From: Siccibacter turicensis LMG 23730
GTDB lineage: Bacteria; Pseudomonadota; Gammaproteobacteria; Enterobacterales; Enterobacteriaceae
DNA: 64,000 nucleotides
Reading direction: 5' to 3'
NCBI RefSeq assembly: GCF_000463155.2
Contig: NZ_AWFZ01000042.1
Location: forward strand, 423,557-487,556
A program made the translations under genes and the position numbers. Positions 28,001-36,523 of the stretch are shown one piece after another. Every line of letters begins with the position of its first letter. Positions within the stretch are counted from its first letter, which is position 1. A model generated the notes under the pieces. It was not told the origin of the DNA. It was given only the letters and a program-made list of their open reading frames with translations, and made no database searches.

Positions 28001-28957
28001 CTGAACGAAGGTAAAGACCTTGCGGCGCTGAAAGAGGCGCTGAAGGGGAAGGTGCAGGAGACGCTGTCTGCGGTGGCGGACGACGGCATCGAGCAGAGCG
28101 GCCTGCACATCTGGAGCTTCGGCACGCTGCCGGAGAGCTACGAGCAGCAGCGCGGCAGCTACAAAGTGAAGGCCTGGCCTGCGCTGGTGGATGAGAAAGA
28201 GAGCGTGGGTATTCGGCTGTTTGACAATCCGCAGGAACAGCAGCAGGCCATGTGGCGCGGTCTGCGCCGTCTGCTGCTGCTGAATATTCCGTCGCCGATT
28301 AAGTATCTGCACGAGAAGCTGCCGAACAAGGCCAAGCTGGGACTCTACTTCAACCCGTACGGCAAAGTGCTGGATCTGATTGACGACTGCATCGCCTGCG
28401 GCGTGGATAAGCTGATTGCCGAAAACGGCGGGCCGGTGTGGGACGAGGCGGGCTTTGCCCGGCTGCAGGAGAAAGTGCGCGCCGAGCTTAACGACACGGT
28501 GGTGGCAATCGCCAGCCAGGTGGAGCAGATCCTGACGGCGGTGTTCAGCATCAACAAGCGTCTGAAGGGGCGCGTTGATATGACCATGGCGCTGGGGCTG
28601 TCGGACATCAAAGCGCAGATGAGCGGGCTGGTGTATCGCGGCTTCGTGACGGCCAACGGCTATAAGCGCCTCGGGGATACCCTGCGTTACCTGAACGCCA
28701 TCGAAAAACGGCTGGAGAAGCTGGCGGTGGATCCGCACCGCGACCGCGCCCAGATGTTGAAAGTGGAGCAGGTGCAGCAGGCGTGGCAGCAGTGGATAAA
28801 CAAACTGCCGCCCGCGCGGCGCGATGACGACGACGTGCGCGAGATCCGCTGGATGATCGAGGAGCTGCGCGTCAGCTTCTTCGCCCAACAGCTTGGTACG
28901 CCGTATCCCATCTCCGACAAACGCATTTTGCAGGCCATGGAGCAGATCGCGGGCTAG
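25055..28957 (+). CDS. hrpA: ATP-dependent RNA helicase HrpA
   Basis: 1300 residues from ATG 25055 (MKEQEKISLPALQQQLDGLM), the E. coli length; the 31-codon upstream extension is not conserved. DEAH-box motifs: I GETGSGKTT, Ia TQPRRLAA, II DEAH (IIIDEAHERSLN), III SATID, V ATNVAETSLT and VI QRKGRCGRVS. Long C-terminal helicase-associated and OB regions follow. HrpA acts on mRNA, including fimbrial mRNA processing, and has been linked to rescue of collided ribosomes in E. coli. Single-gene unit. Confidence 0.97.
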   Translation: MKEQEKISLPALQQQLDGLMLRDKSRFARRLHGAKKVKNPESREAVLATLAQEISSAAAKVALREAARPAIVYPDNLPVSQKKQAILDAVRDNQVVIVAGETGSGKTTQLPKICLELGRGVKGWIGHTQPRRLAARTVANRIAEELKSEPGGAVGYKVRFSDHVGDNTLVKLMTDGILLAEIQQDRKLMQYDTIIIDEAHERSLNIDFLLGYLRELLPERPDLKVIITSATIDPERFSRHFNNAPIIEVSGRTYPVEVRYRPIVEEADDTERDQLQAIFDAVDELGRESAGDILIFMSGEREIRDTADALNKLNLPHTEVLPLYARLSNAEQNRVFQSHTGRRIVLATNVAETSLTVPGIKYVIDPGTARISRYSYRTKVQRLPIEPVSQASANQRKGRCGRVSEGICIRLYSEDDFLSRPAFTDPEILRTNLASVILQMTALGLGDIGAFPFVEAPDKRNIQDGVRLLEELGAITTDETQSVYKLTAQGRQLSQLPVDPRLARMVLEASRHGCVREAMIITSALSIQDPRERPADKQQASDEKHRRFHDKESDFMAFVNLWNYLGEQQKALSSNQFRRLCRTDYLNYLRVREWQDIYTQLRQVVKELGIPVNSEPADYRAIHTALLTGLLSHIGMKDADKQEYTGARNARFAIFPGSGLFKKPPKWTMVAELVETSRLWGRIAARIDPEWVEPVAQHLLKRSYSEPHWERAQGAVMATEKVTVYGLPVVAARKVNYSTIDPALSRELFIRHAMVEGDWQTRHAFFRENQRLRAEVEELEHKSRRRDILVDDDTLFAFYDARVAHEVVSARHFDSWWKRVSRETPDLLNFEKSMLIKDGAEQVSKLDYPNFWHQGNLKLALSYQFEPGEAADGVTVHIPLPLLNQVEETGFEWLVPGMRRELIIALIKSLPKPVRRNFVPAPNYAEAFLGRVTQLEMPLLDALERELRRMTGVTIDRDSWQWDQVPDHLKVTFRVVDEKNRRLNEGKDLAALKEALKGKVQETLSAVADDGIEQSGLHIWSFGTLPESYEQQRGSYKVKAWPALVDEKESVGIRLFDNPQEQQQAMWRGLRRLLLLNIPSPIKYLHEKLPNKAKLGLYFNPYGKVLDLIDDCIACGVDKLIAENGGPVWDEAGFARLQEKVRAELNDTVVAIASQVEQILTAVFSINKRLKGRVDMTMALGLSDIKAQMSGLVYRGFVTANGYKRLGDTLRYLNAIEKRLEKLAVDPHRDRAQMLKVEQVQQAWQQWINKLPPARRDDDDVREIRWMIEELRVSFFAQQLGTPYPISDKRILQAMEQIAG

Positions 28958-28980
28958 CCGCATCACGGAAAGGAACAGTA

Positions 28981-29793
28981 ATGACAAAGGTGAGTATCGG
29001 GTTAAGCGTGGCGCTAAGCGCGCTGGCAATGAGCGCGGCGGCGCAGACGTGCGACCCAACGCAACGGGCGATGAACGCCAACAACCTGCAAATTATCGCT
29101 GAACTTAGCGCGCCGAAAGGAGAAATGGCCTCGTATCACGCGGTGGCGAAAGGTGAAAACATCGATTTCACCACCGACACACGCGCGACGTTTACGCCGT
29201 GTAACGTGCTGGAAAGCGCCAGCACTACGTACTCACGTGATGACGGCATAAGCAAAATGACCATGGATTACCACCTCAAGCGCGACGCGGAGGGCTGGAT
29301 TACCACTGAGGCCATGACGATCACTGCAAAGGATAAAACGCTAACGGACATGAAGGGTGAGACGCGCTATCGCCCGGACAGTACCGGGCGCATTACCGAG
29401 TCGATCGCGACCTTTACCCTTGACGGCCAGCTGGCGCAGACGCGGACGCAGTATGAGTATGACAAGAATAATCGTATTGTTCGTACCGTAGCGCGCAGCT
29501 CATTGCCGTTTTTTGAAGAGACGACGGAGCTGAGCTATGACACGCGTGGCTTGCTGATCCGCACATCAAGCGGTAAGACGAACAGTACGGTCAGCTGGGG
29601 ACAGGATGGTCGCTGGCTGAGAAGTGAAACAGAGACCAGCCATCCCTACAGCGTGCTCTACACCGTAGACGAGTGCACGAAATGGGATGAGCAGGACAGC
29701 TGTCTCACGGTCAAGCGTGAAGAGAAAGAGAAGTACGCGAAACAGACCACCCGTTACACCTTTGTCATGAACAAAGAGATCAAGTATTACTGA
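28981..29793 (+). CDS. 270-residue secreted protein with YD-like repeats, unknown
   Basis: A Sec signal peptide (MTKVSIGLSVALSALAMSAAAQT, cleavage near residue 21) precedes a mature protein with several spaced Cys. The second half has beta-strand units resembling YD/RHS repeats: YRPDSTGRITES, YEYDKNNRIVRTV and LSYDTRGLLIRT. RHS proteins are much longer, so this looks like a small periplasmic beta-sheet protein. AAGGAACAGTA is the ribosome site, 23 bp after hrpA. E. coli has no counterpart here. Function unknown. Confidence 0.82.
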   Translation: MTKVSIGLSVALSALAMSAAAQTCDPTQRAMNANNLQIIAELSAPKGEMASYHAVAKGENIDFTTDTRATFTPCNVLESASTTYSRDDGISKMTMDYHLKRDAEGWITTEAMTITAKDKTLTDMKGETRYRPDSTGRITESIATFTLDGQLAQTRTQYEYDKNNRIVRTVARSSLPFFEETTELSYDTRGLLIRTSSGKTNSTVSWGQDGRWLRSETETSHPYSVLYTVDECTKWDEQDSCLTVKREEKEKYAKQTTRYTFVMNKEIKYY

Positions 29794-29817
29794 GCGCCAG
29801 CAGGTGGGATGACGCTG

Positions 29818-31197
29818 TCACTTCACCTGCCAGCCACCCCCTAATGCCCGATAGAGATCGACCTGCGCCAGCAGCAGATCGTTGCGGGTCTGTACCACGT
29901 TGAGTTGGGTTGAGAACAGGGTACGCTGGGCGTCCAGCTCATCCAGGAACGAGGAGTAGCCGTTGCGGTAGCGGTTGTGGGCAATGCGCAGCGTCTCCTG
30001 CGCCACCTGCTCCTGCGCTTCCAGCTCCGTCAGCTGTTCGCCCAGGCGGCGAATCGCATCCAGACTGTCATTCACTTCCCGAAACGCACTCCGCACCGTA
30101 CTTTCATAGCCATACAACGCCTGATTGCGCTGGGACATCGAGACATCCACCTGCGCGTTCAGCGTATCGCGGTTAAGCAGCGGGGCAAGAATGCTCCCCC
30201 CCACGCTCCACAGCCGCAGCGGGTTGTCCAGCAGCCCGGCGAGGGTATCATCCTGATAAGTGCCTGACGCGCTGAGACTCAGGGACGGCAGCAGCTTCGC
30301 CCGGGACGCGGCCAGGGTGCTGTCCGCCGCCAGCAGGGTTTGCTGTGCCTGGACGATATCCGGACGGCGCGCCAGCAGGGAGGACGGCAGCTGCGACGGC
30401 ATCGGCAGCGGCGTAAGGGCGGCGAACGTGCCACCGCGCGCCACCGGCGCAGGCAGGCTACCGGCCAGCACCTGCAGGGCGTTCTCCTGCTGGGCAAGCT
30501 GGTGTTGCAGCTGGGGGATCTGCGCCCGGGTGGCGCGCAGTTCGGAATCGGACTGCATCAGCTCCAGCCGGGAAGAATAGCCGGTTTCATACTGCCGCTT
30601 TGCCAGCTGGTATGCCCGCTCGCGTGCCTCAAGGGTGGACTGGGTGATGCGCAGCTGTGCATCGAGCGCCAGCAGGGTGATGTATCCGCTGGCAGCCTGG
30701 GAGGCCACGGTCAGATCCGCAGCGGCGGCGGCCGATTTTTGCGCCGCCAGCGACAGACGGGCGGCATCAATATTACGGCGCGTCGCGCCCCACAGATCCA
30801 CGTCGTAGCTGGCGTTCAGCCCGCCCTGATAGCGGGTGCCGTGAGTGGGCAGCCCGGTCGCGGCCGACTGGGATCGCGCCCGGGTCACGCCGAGCGAGGC
30901 ATCCAGCGTGGGCCACAGGGCGCTGTCGGCGGCGTTAACGCGCGCCTGGTACTCATCAATACGCGACCTGGCGGTCAGCACATCGCTGTTGTAGCGCAGC
31001 GCCTGCTCAACAAAACGGTTGAGCTGCGAGTCGTGAAAGTTACGCCACCAGAAACCTTCCACCGGGCTGTCCGGCCCGATACCGTCGCGCCACTGGGCGG
31101 GAATGGTGAGCGACGCCGGGGCCTTGTCGACCTGCGGGCTGTGGCAGCCGGCCAGCAGCAGCGCCAGCGCGACGGCGCTCATGCGCGTGCGGATCAT
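29818..31197 (-). CDS. Outer membrane efflux lipoprotein (NodT/OprM family)
   Basis: 459 residues with a lipoprotein signal (LALLLAGC) and two OEP repeats (RYNSDVLTARSRIDEYQARVNAADSALWP and the SQRNQALYGYESTVRSAFREVNDSLDAI region), the TolC-fold pattern. It forms the trimeric outer membrane duct of a tripartite pump. Its ATG overlaps the stop of the HlyD gene by 4 nt. Last gene of the marR-MFS-HlyD-OMF operon, so the pump brings its own outer membrane channel and need not use TolC. Confidence 0.92.
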   Translation of the reverse strand: MIRTRMSAVALALLLAGCHSPQVDKAPASLTIPAQWRDGIGPDSPVEGFWWRNFHDSQLNRFVEQALRYNSDVLTARSRIDEYQARVNAADSALWPTLDASLGVTRARSQSAATGLPTHGTRYQGGLNASYDVDLWGATRRNIDAARLSLAAQKSAAAAADLTVASQAASGYITLLALDAQLRITQSTLEARERAYQLAKRQYETGYSSRLELMQSDSELRATRAQIPQLQHQLAQQENALQVLAGSLPAPVARGGTFAALTPLPMPSQLPSSLLARRPDIVQAQQTLLAADSTLAASRAKLLPSLSLSASGTYQDDTLAGLLDNPLRLWSVGGSILAPLLNRDTLNAQVDVSMSQRNQALYGYESTVRSAFREVNDSLDAIRRLGEQLTELEAQEQVAQETLRIAHNRYRNGYSSFLDELDAQRTLFSTQLNVVQTRNDLLLAQVDLYRALGGGWQVK

Positions 31198-32276
31198 GGC
31201 TGCGTCTCCCGGGTATCAATCGTGACCTGCACCGACATACCGGGGCGCAGGCGCGCTTTGTGCCGCGCGTCGCCTTTCACCTCAATGCGCACCGGAATGC
31301 GCTGGGCGATTTTGACAAAGTTACCGGTGGCATTGTCCGGGGTGATGGCGCTGAACTCGACGCCGGTCGCCGGGGAGATGCTCTGCACCCGGCCGCTGAA
31401 GGTCTCGCCGTTCAGGGCATCCACGGTAAAGGTCACCGGCTGGCCGACGCGCACTTCCGCCAGCTGCGTCTCTTTCAGGTTGGCAATCACCCAGTGCTGG
31501 GCCGGCACCAGGGTGGTGAGATGGGTACCCGCCGCCACGTAAGCGCCGAGGCGCACCGAAATCTGCCCTAACTGACCGTCGCGCGGGGCGACGATACGGG
31601 TGTTTTGCAGATCGATACGCGCAAGCTCAAGCGCCGCGCGGGCGTTGGCCACGTCTGCTTCCAGCCCGGCGCGGTTGACGATGGTGGTCTGCAGATCCTG
31701 GCGCGACATCTCCAGCTGCGCTTTCGCCTGGTCAATGCTGGCGGTGCCCTGCGCGGCGCTGGCCAGCGCGGCATCCCGCTCGCGAACAGAGAGCGAGCCG
31801 TCTGATGTCAGCTCCTTGACGCGTTTCAGGTCGGCCTGGTTCTTCTGGTTTTGCGCCCGGGCGTTGCTCAGCGCGGCTTCATCCCTGGCGATGACCGCCT
31901 CGGCGCTGCGGCGCTGCTGCAGGTTATTGGCAAGGGTCGCTTCACGCATGGCGAGGGTCGCCTGCGCCTGATGCACCCGCTGCTGATAGATGCGGTCATC
32001 AATGGTCATCAGCACATCGCCTTTCTTCACCTGGGCAAAATCCTGCACGTTGACGGCGGTGATATAGCCGTTGACCTGCGGGCTGATAAAGGTGGTCATC
32101 CCGCGCACGTAGGCGTTGTCGGTAAACTGCGAATGGCGGGTGAAGGGCGGTAGCTGCCAGGCGTAAAGGATCACCAGCACGCCGACAATGCCGATCGCGG
32201 CGGCAGCGAAAATGGAAACCACGCGCAGGTTGCTGCGGGTATTCGCCTGCTCTTTGGCGGCGTCCTGCTGACTCAT
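31194..32276 (-). CDS. HlyD/EmrA-type membrane fusion protein
   Basis: 360 residues: a short cytosolic tail, one membrane anchor (about residues 21-44), a lipoyl half-motif (FISPQVNGYITAVNVQDFAQVKKGDVLMTIDD), a coiled-coil hairpin (RVHQAQATLAMREATLANNLQQRRSAEAVI ... DLQTTIVNRAGLEADVANARAALELA), the second lipoyl half (VAPRDGQLGQISVRLGAYV) and the beta-barrel. It is the periplasmic adaptor linking the MFS pump and the outer membrane duct. Translationally coupled to the downstream gene. Confidence 0.93.
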   Translation of the reverse strand: MSQQDAAKEQANTRSNLRVVSIFAAAAIGIVGVLVILYAWQLPPFTRHSQFTDNAYVRGMTTFISPQVNGYITAVNVQDFAQVKKGDVLMTIDDRIYQQRVHQAQATLAMREATLANNLQQRRSAEAVIARDEAALSNARAQNQKNQADLKRVKELTSDGSLSVRERDAALASAAQGTASIDQAKAQLEMSRQDLQTTIVNRAGLEADVANARAALELARIDLQNTRIVAPRDGQLGQISVRLGAYVAAGTHLTTLVPAQHWVIANLKETQLAEVRVGQPVTFTVDALNGETFSGRVQSISPATGVEFSAITPDNATGNFVKIAQRIPVRIEVKGDARHKARLRPGMSVQVTIDTRETQP

Positions 32277-32309
32277 AGATACTCCGAAGTTGTCATTTTA
32301 CAGTGGTTA

Positions 32310-33962
32310 TTATTTGGTTCCCGTGGCACGCCTGAGCGCCAGATGGGCGGTAATGCGCAGCCGCAGCAGACGCCAGCTGATCCACAGCAGCGTGGCGGCG
32401 GCGATGCTGGCGGTCAGCAGGTACGTATCGTTATAGGCCAGAATATTCGCTTCCAGCGCGCTGACGTTCTGCAGCTGGGTAATCGCCTGCACGCTGCGCA
32501 GCGCAGGGTCGCCAATCTGGTCCTGATAGAGCTGGGTATAGGCCTGGATGCGCTCGCTCACCCAGGGACTAATGGTGGTGAGCTGGTCGGCCAGCAGGCT
32601 GGAGTGGTACTTCTCCCGCCAGGTCTGGAAGGTGCCCAGAATGGCCGAGCCCAGCAGGCCGCCAATGTTCTGACTCATGCCGAACAGCACCGAGAAGCTC
32701 ACCAGGTTACGCGGCTCGGCAATCACGCCGCCAATGCCGGCCAGCATCGCCGGGGCGAGGAAGAAGGCGCTGGCGAACCCAAGCAGGAACTGGCTGATAA
32801 TCAGCTGATCGGGGCGCGTCAGACTGGTGGAGTGGCTGTCCATCAGCGAGGCAACGATCATCAGCGCCAGCGAGGCCATGATCGGCCACGCCAGCTGTTG
32901 AGGCTTGATGGTCAGACAGCTGGCGACGATGCCGCAGACGATACCGGCGAAAATAGCCCAGGCCAGGTGGGTCATCTGTTCGTTTTGCAGCCCGACGTAC
33001 TGCAGCCAGCCGATCACCCCGGTGTTCTGCTCGGCGAGCACGATGCGGATCAGCAGCATGATCAGCCCGAGCCGCAGAATACTGCCGCTGGAGAGCCAGC
33101 GGGTGTTGAGCAGCGGGTTGCTGCGGTTGTGCTCAAACACCACGGCGCTGACGATCAGCACCACCGCGCCCGCCAGCGCCCAGCCGAGCCACGGCGTTTC
33201 AAACCACCACTCGATACGGCCCAGCGACAGCACCGCGCACAGCAGCGCCATGCCGGGTGCCAGCAGGATGAAGGTCAAAAAATCTTTCTTCTCGAACACC
33301 TTTTTGCGATCCCCCGGCGGCAGCTTGAGGGCGATCACGCAGGCCAGCGACACCAGTGCCAGCCCCAGCTCAAACAGGTAGAGCCCGCGCCACTCATCAA
33401 TCTGCAACAGCTCGGTGGAAAACAGCCGCGCAATGGGGATGGCGAGCGACGACCCGGTGATACCGATGGTCAGCGCCTTAAGGCGATGCTTCGCCGGCCA
33501 CGCCTGAATCTGGTAGTAGATCCCAAGCGAACTGAGCGCCGCGGCAACCATGCCGTGTGCGGCACGCACCATCAGCGCGGAGCTGAGATCGTTCACGAAC
33601 AGGTGGAAAAAGGTCACCAGCACGTAGAGCACCAGGAAACCCTCGGTGAAGGCGCGCAGGCCATACTGCTGGCGGAATTTGACCAGCAGCAGGTTGATGG
33701 AGACGTTGGTCATCACATACACGGCGGGCAGCCAGGCGATCTCCGTGGTCCAGGCCGCGAAAGTGCCCTGCAGGTTTTGCAGGTTCGCTGACACCATGGC
33801 GTTCCCCAGCGCGCCGGTAAGGCACACCAGCAGGCCAACGATACCGTAGGCGATGCGTTTCGGGGTGGTGTGGTAGGGCGTTGAGGGCGAGCCGAGCAGC
33901 ATTGGCTTTTCATGGGGCTGCCACTCGCGGGGCGTATAGGGATCGTGACGGGTAAAACGCAT
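32310..33962 (-). CDS. DHA2-family MFS drug transporter (EmrB-like)
   Basis: 550 residues with about 14 hydrophobic segments, expected for the 14-helix DHA2 family. The cytosolic N-terminus is unusually long (about 40 residues before helix 1, with PYTPREWQPHEKPMLLGSPSTPYH). Its ATG overlaps the MarR stop by one base (TAATG), so it is translated with the regulator. With the adaptor and outer membrane duct downstream it makes a complete Emr-type tripartite exporter; the substrate cannot be told from sequence. Confidence 0.92.
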   Translation of the reverse strand: MRFTRHDPYTPREWQPHEKPMLLGSPSTPYHTTPKRIAYGIVGLLVCLTGALGNAMVSANLQNLQGTFAAWTTEIAWLPAVYVMTNVSINLLLVKFRQQYGLRAFTEGFLVLYVLVTFFHLFVNDLSSALMVRAAHGMVAAALSSLGIYYQIQAWPAKHRLKALTIGITGSSLAIPIARLFSTELLQIDEWRGLYLFELGLALVSLACVIALKLPPGDRKKVFEKKDFLTFILLAPGMALLCAVLSLGRIEWWFETPWLGWALAGAVVLIVSAVVFEHNRSNPLLNTRWLSSGSILRLGLIMLLIRIVLAEQNTGVIGWLQYVGLQNEQMTHLAWAIFAGIVCGIVASCLTIKPQQLAWPIMASLALMIVASLMDSHSTSLTRPDQLIISQFLLGFASAFFLAPAMLAGIGGVIAEPRNLVSFSVLFGMSQNIGGLLGSAILGTFQTWREKYHSSLLADQLTTISPWVSERIQAYTQLYQDQIGDPALRSVQAITQLQNVSALEANILAYNDTYLLTASIAAATLLWISWRLLRLRITAHLALRRATGTK

Positions 33963-34393
33963 TATCGCTTCTGAACCTCTTGCAGCAGACGCGTCAGCAC
34001 GCTGCGCACCTGGCGTTGCTCGTCCGGGGTAATGGTGGTCAGCACGTCTTCGCGAAAACCATCGGCGACCTCAAGCACCTCACGGTAGAGCGTTTGCCCC
34101 TCGGGGGTGGCGACCAGCAGCCGCTTGCGTTTGTCGTCCTCGGTTTTCACCCGCTCAATCAGCCCCTGGGCAACCAGGCGGTTCAGCAAGGGCACCAGGG
34201 TGGCGGTCTCCACGCCCAGCTCCTGCGCCAGCTCGCGCTGGGAGAGCGGCTCCGGGTGGCGGGCAATCGCCGACACGGCCATCCAGCTCGCCTGGCTCAT
34301 GCCGCGGGTTTTCAGGCGACGATTAACCGCCAGCCGCCAGTGGTGCGCGGTCAGATGCAGAAGGTGCGAAAAGGTCAGGCGGTCGTAGTCCAC
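33962..34393 (-). CDS. MarR-family transcriptional regulator
   Basis: 143 residues starting at GTG 34393. Winged helix-turn-helix: LSQRELAQELGVETATLVPLLNRLVAQGLIER with the wing VKTEDDKRKRLLVATPEG. First gene of the efflux operon and so very likely its local repressor, released by phenolic or lipophilic ligands as is usual for the family. The AT-rich stretch just upstream (TCTAATCATATTATGG, 34417-34432) is the best operator candidate. Divergent from the GNAT/fosA pair. Confidence 0.93.
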   Translation of the reverse strand: MDYDRLTFSHLLHLTAHHWRLAVNRRLKTRGMSQASWMAVSAIARHPEPLSQRELAQELGVETATLVPLLNRLVAQGLIERVKTEDDKRKRLLVATPEGQTLYREVLEVADGFREDVLTTITPDEQRQVRSVLTRLLQEVQKR

Positions 34394-34525
34394 AGGCGTT
34401 ATCAGAAAGGTAGAGGTCTAATCATATTATGGTAGGCGCGTCGCAGACTGCAAGTAGCAAAGCATGATAAAAGCCGCTACGCTCAGCCGGTTACGGGTCT
34501 ATCATGACACCCGCTGGAGGTGACA

Positions 34526-35014
34526 GTGTCACAGAAAAGAGTCTACTGCGTCGCGCAAAGCGATCCTACTGCCCCCGATGCGCTGGCATTACAGGCCGCG
34601 CTCTCTGAAACCCTGCAGGGCCTGACCGGCAGCTCAGGGCGGGCATCGTTCCGCTATGAGGATGTGCAGGTCAACGGCGCCGGATTTTTCATTGCGCGAG
34701 ATGAAGAGAACAACCCCATCGGCTGCGTGGCCTGTCGCCCCTTGCAGGCGGGCGTCGGGGAGGTGAAACGCCTGTTCGCTTTGCCCGGTAATCCCGGTGC
34801 CGGGGCGGCGCTGTTGCGCTGGGTAGAGCAGTGGGCCCGCGAAGAGGGGTATCGCGAACTGTGGCTGGAAACCCGTACCACCAATCAGCGTGCGGTGGAG
34901 TTCTACCTGCGCGCCGGGTATCACATCATCGACAACTACGGGCGCTACGTCGGACAGGAGGACGCCGTGTGCTTCGGGCGCACGCTGGAGGTGAATGATG
35001 ATCGCCGGGCTTAA
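34526..35014 (+). CDS. GNAT-family N-acetyltransferase
   Basis: 162 residues from GTG 34526, preferred to GTG 34520 because GGAGG then has normal spacing. The acetyl-CoA-binding motif is degenerate ([37 protein letters not shown]) and is followed by the typical [24 protein letters not shown] end. The substrate is unknown. Its last 17 bases overlap fosA, so the two are co-translated. Confidence 0.9.
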   Translation: MSQKRVYCVAQSDPTAPDALALQAALSETLQGLTGSSGRASFRYEDVQVNGAGFFIARDEENNPIGCVACRPLQAGVGEVKRLFALPGNPGAGAALLRWVEQWAREEGYRELWLETRTTNQRAVEFYLRAGYHIIDNYGRYVGQEDAVCFGRTLEVNDDRRA

Positions 35015-35411
35015 TCATCTGACGCTGGCGGTGCGGGCGCTGGACCCCAGCGTGGCGTTTTATCATCAACTACTGGGCCTGACGCTGCACGCCCGCTGGG
35101 ATACCGGGGCCTATCTGTCCGCCGGTCCGCTCTGGGTCTGTCTCTCCCTCGACGAGGCGGCCGGCACGCGGCGGGAGGACTACACCCACTATGCGTTCAG
35201 CGTGGCGGAAGCGGACTTCCCGGCGCTGTGCGCCAGGCTGGAGCAGGCCGGGGTGAGCGTCTGGAAAAGCAACCGCAGCGAAGGGGAATCGTTTTACTTT
35301 CTCGACCCGGATAACCATCAACTGGAGTTGCACGTCGGCTCGCTGGCCTCACGTCTGGCGTCCTGCCGCGAAAAGCCCTACAGCGGCATGATGTTCTACG
35401 AGGATGAGTAA
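34998..35411 (+). CDS. fosA: FosA fosfomycin glutathione transferase
   Basis: 137 residues from ATG 34998 (an ATG three bases earlier is too near the GGAGG). VOC-fold metalloenzyme with the three Mn2+ ligands at canonical numbers: His7 (GLNHLTLAV), His64 (DYTHYAF) and Glu110 (HQLELHVG); the K+ loop is SNRSEGES at 91-98. It adds glutathione to fosfomycin and opens the epoxide, giving intrinsic resistance. Chromosomal fosA of this form is typical of Klebsiella and Enterobacter and absent from E. coli K-12. No mobile element is near it. Confidence 0.95.
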   Translation: MIAGLNHLTLAVRALDPSVAFYHQLLGLTLHARWDTGAYLSAGPLWVCLSLDEAAGTRREDYTHYAFSVAEADFPALCARLEQAGVSVWKSNRSEGESFYFLDPDNHQLELHVGSLASRLASCREKPYSGMMFYEDE

Positions 35412-35528
35412 GCGTCGCGGTGTCATCCTGCGGTAACCGGGCCGTGTTGCTGGCTTTAGGGATGATCTGATGTCGAAACAGGACGGTGGGATATATCTTT
35501 ACATCAGGCTTTCAACATGGAGTGGACG

Positions 35529-36326
35529 ATGATAACGACTTTCCCGCGTCTCCCTGACCAGACGCTACAGGCTGTCAACACCATCGGGCAATGGCTGGCG
35601 TGTGACGACGCCAACAGCACCAGAAATGCCAAAGCGGACCTGCTGGTGCTTGCCGGCAACGCCGTGATCCCGACTATCGACGCAGCGTGCGAGCGCGCCG
35701 CGACCCAGGAGATCCCGCTGCTGATTACCGGCGGCGTGGGGCACTCCACCACCTTCCTCTACGCGGCGATAGCGCGCCACCCGCGCTACAACACCATCCA
35801 GACCACCGGGCGTAGCGAAGCGGCCATACTGGCCGACATCGCGCGCGAGTTCTGGAACCTGCCCGAAGAGCGGATCATTATCGAGGATCGCTCCACCAAC
35901 TGCGGTGAAAACGCGGCCTTTACCCGCCAGCTTCTGGACGAGTGGGGCATGTCGCCAGCGCACGTTATCGTGGCGCAGGACCCGGCCATGCAGCGTCGTA
36001 CCCTGGCAACCTTCGCCCACGCCTGGCGCGGTGCCGCGCTGCAGCCCGCGTGGAGCAGCCAGCCGGGTATCGTGCCGGTGCTGCGCAACGGCGCGCGCGG
36101 CGTGCACTTTGTTGAAGGCGATGCGGGCATGTGGCCTGCGGAACGCTACATCTCACTGATCATCGGCGAAATTCCCCGCCTGCGCGATGACCACCGCGGA
36201 TATGGCCCCCAAGGGCAGGACTTTATCGAACACGTCGATATTCCGCCTGAGATAGAGCAGGCCTGGCACTCGCTGTTCAACGATCCCATCCTCACCCAGG
36301 CGCTGCGTAACCGTTCGCTGCTGTAG
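35529..36326 (+). CDS. ydcF: YdcF, DUF218 protein
   Basis: 265 residues from ATG 35529, with GGAGTGG upstream. It matches E. coli YdcF: LLVLAGNAVIPTIDAA, ITGGVGHSTTFLYAAIARHPRYN, RSTNCGENAAFTRQLL and DPAMQRRTLATF. E. coli YdcF crystallised as a homodimer that binds S-adenosylmethionine; its function is not known. The usual neighbour aldA follows. GCCCGTTTG-N14-CAAACGGGC at about 36334-36366 makes a hairpin after the stop without a T-run. Confidence 0.93.
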   Translation: MITTFPRLPDQTLQAVNTIGQWLACDDANSTRNAKADLLVLAGNAVIPTIDAACERAATQEIPLLITGGVGHSTTFLYAAIARHPRYNTIQTTGRSEAAILADIAREFWNLPEERIIIEDRSTNCGENAAFTRQLLDEWGMSPAHVIVAQDPAMQRRTLATFAHAWRGAALQPAWSSQPGIVPVLRNGARGVHFVEGDAGMWPAERYISLIIGEIPRLRDDHRGYGPQGQDFIEHVDIPPEIEQAWHSLFNDPILTQALRNRSLL

Positions 36327-36455
36327 CCCGGGTGCCCGTTTGTGTCTCGCTCTGCTCAAACGGGCAGCTTATGTTGCATTTCCGTAACGTCCCCGACCGC
36401 CGAACCGCCCAATTTTTCGATCCCCTTCACAGTTTGCTGCCCACCGCTGCCGTTT

Positions 36456-36485
36456 GTTGTTAACGAGATTTAGATTTTTAACAAC
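36456..36485 (+). promoter_or_regulatory. Inverted repeat upstream of aldA
   Basis: GTTGTTAA-N14-TTAACAAC, a perfect 8-bp inverted repeat ending 38 bp before the aldA start, in a GC-poor stretch. The GTTAA elements resemble ArcA recognition sequence, and ArcA represses E. coli aldA; assignment to ArcA is inference. Confidence 0.5.
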
Positions 36486-36523
36486 TAATTCACTTTCTTC
36501 CCACCACGTTTCAGGAGTAGGTC

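Noticed and set aside
25079-29059. 1326-codon open frame antisense to hrpA
   Set aside because: Shadow of a GC-rich gene: rich in His, Arg, Gln and Val as expected from the antisense of a conserved helicase; no ribosome site or family.
32343-33791. 482-codon frame antisense to the MFS transporter
   Set aside because: Shadow; Gln/His-rich product typical of the reverse of a membrane protein gene.
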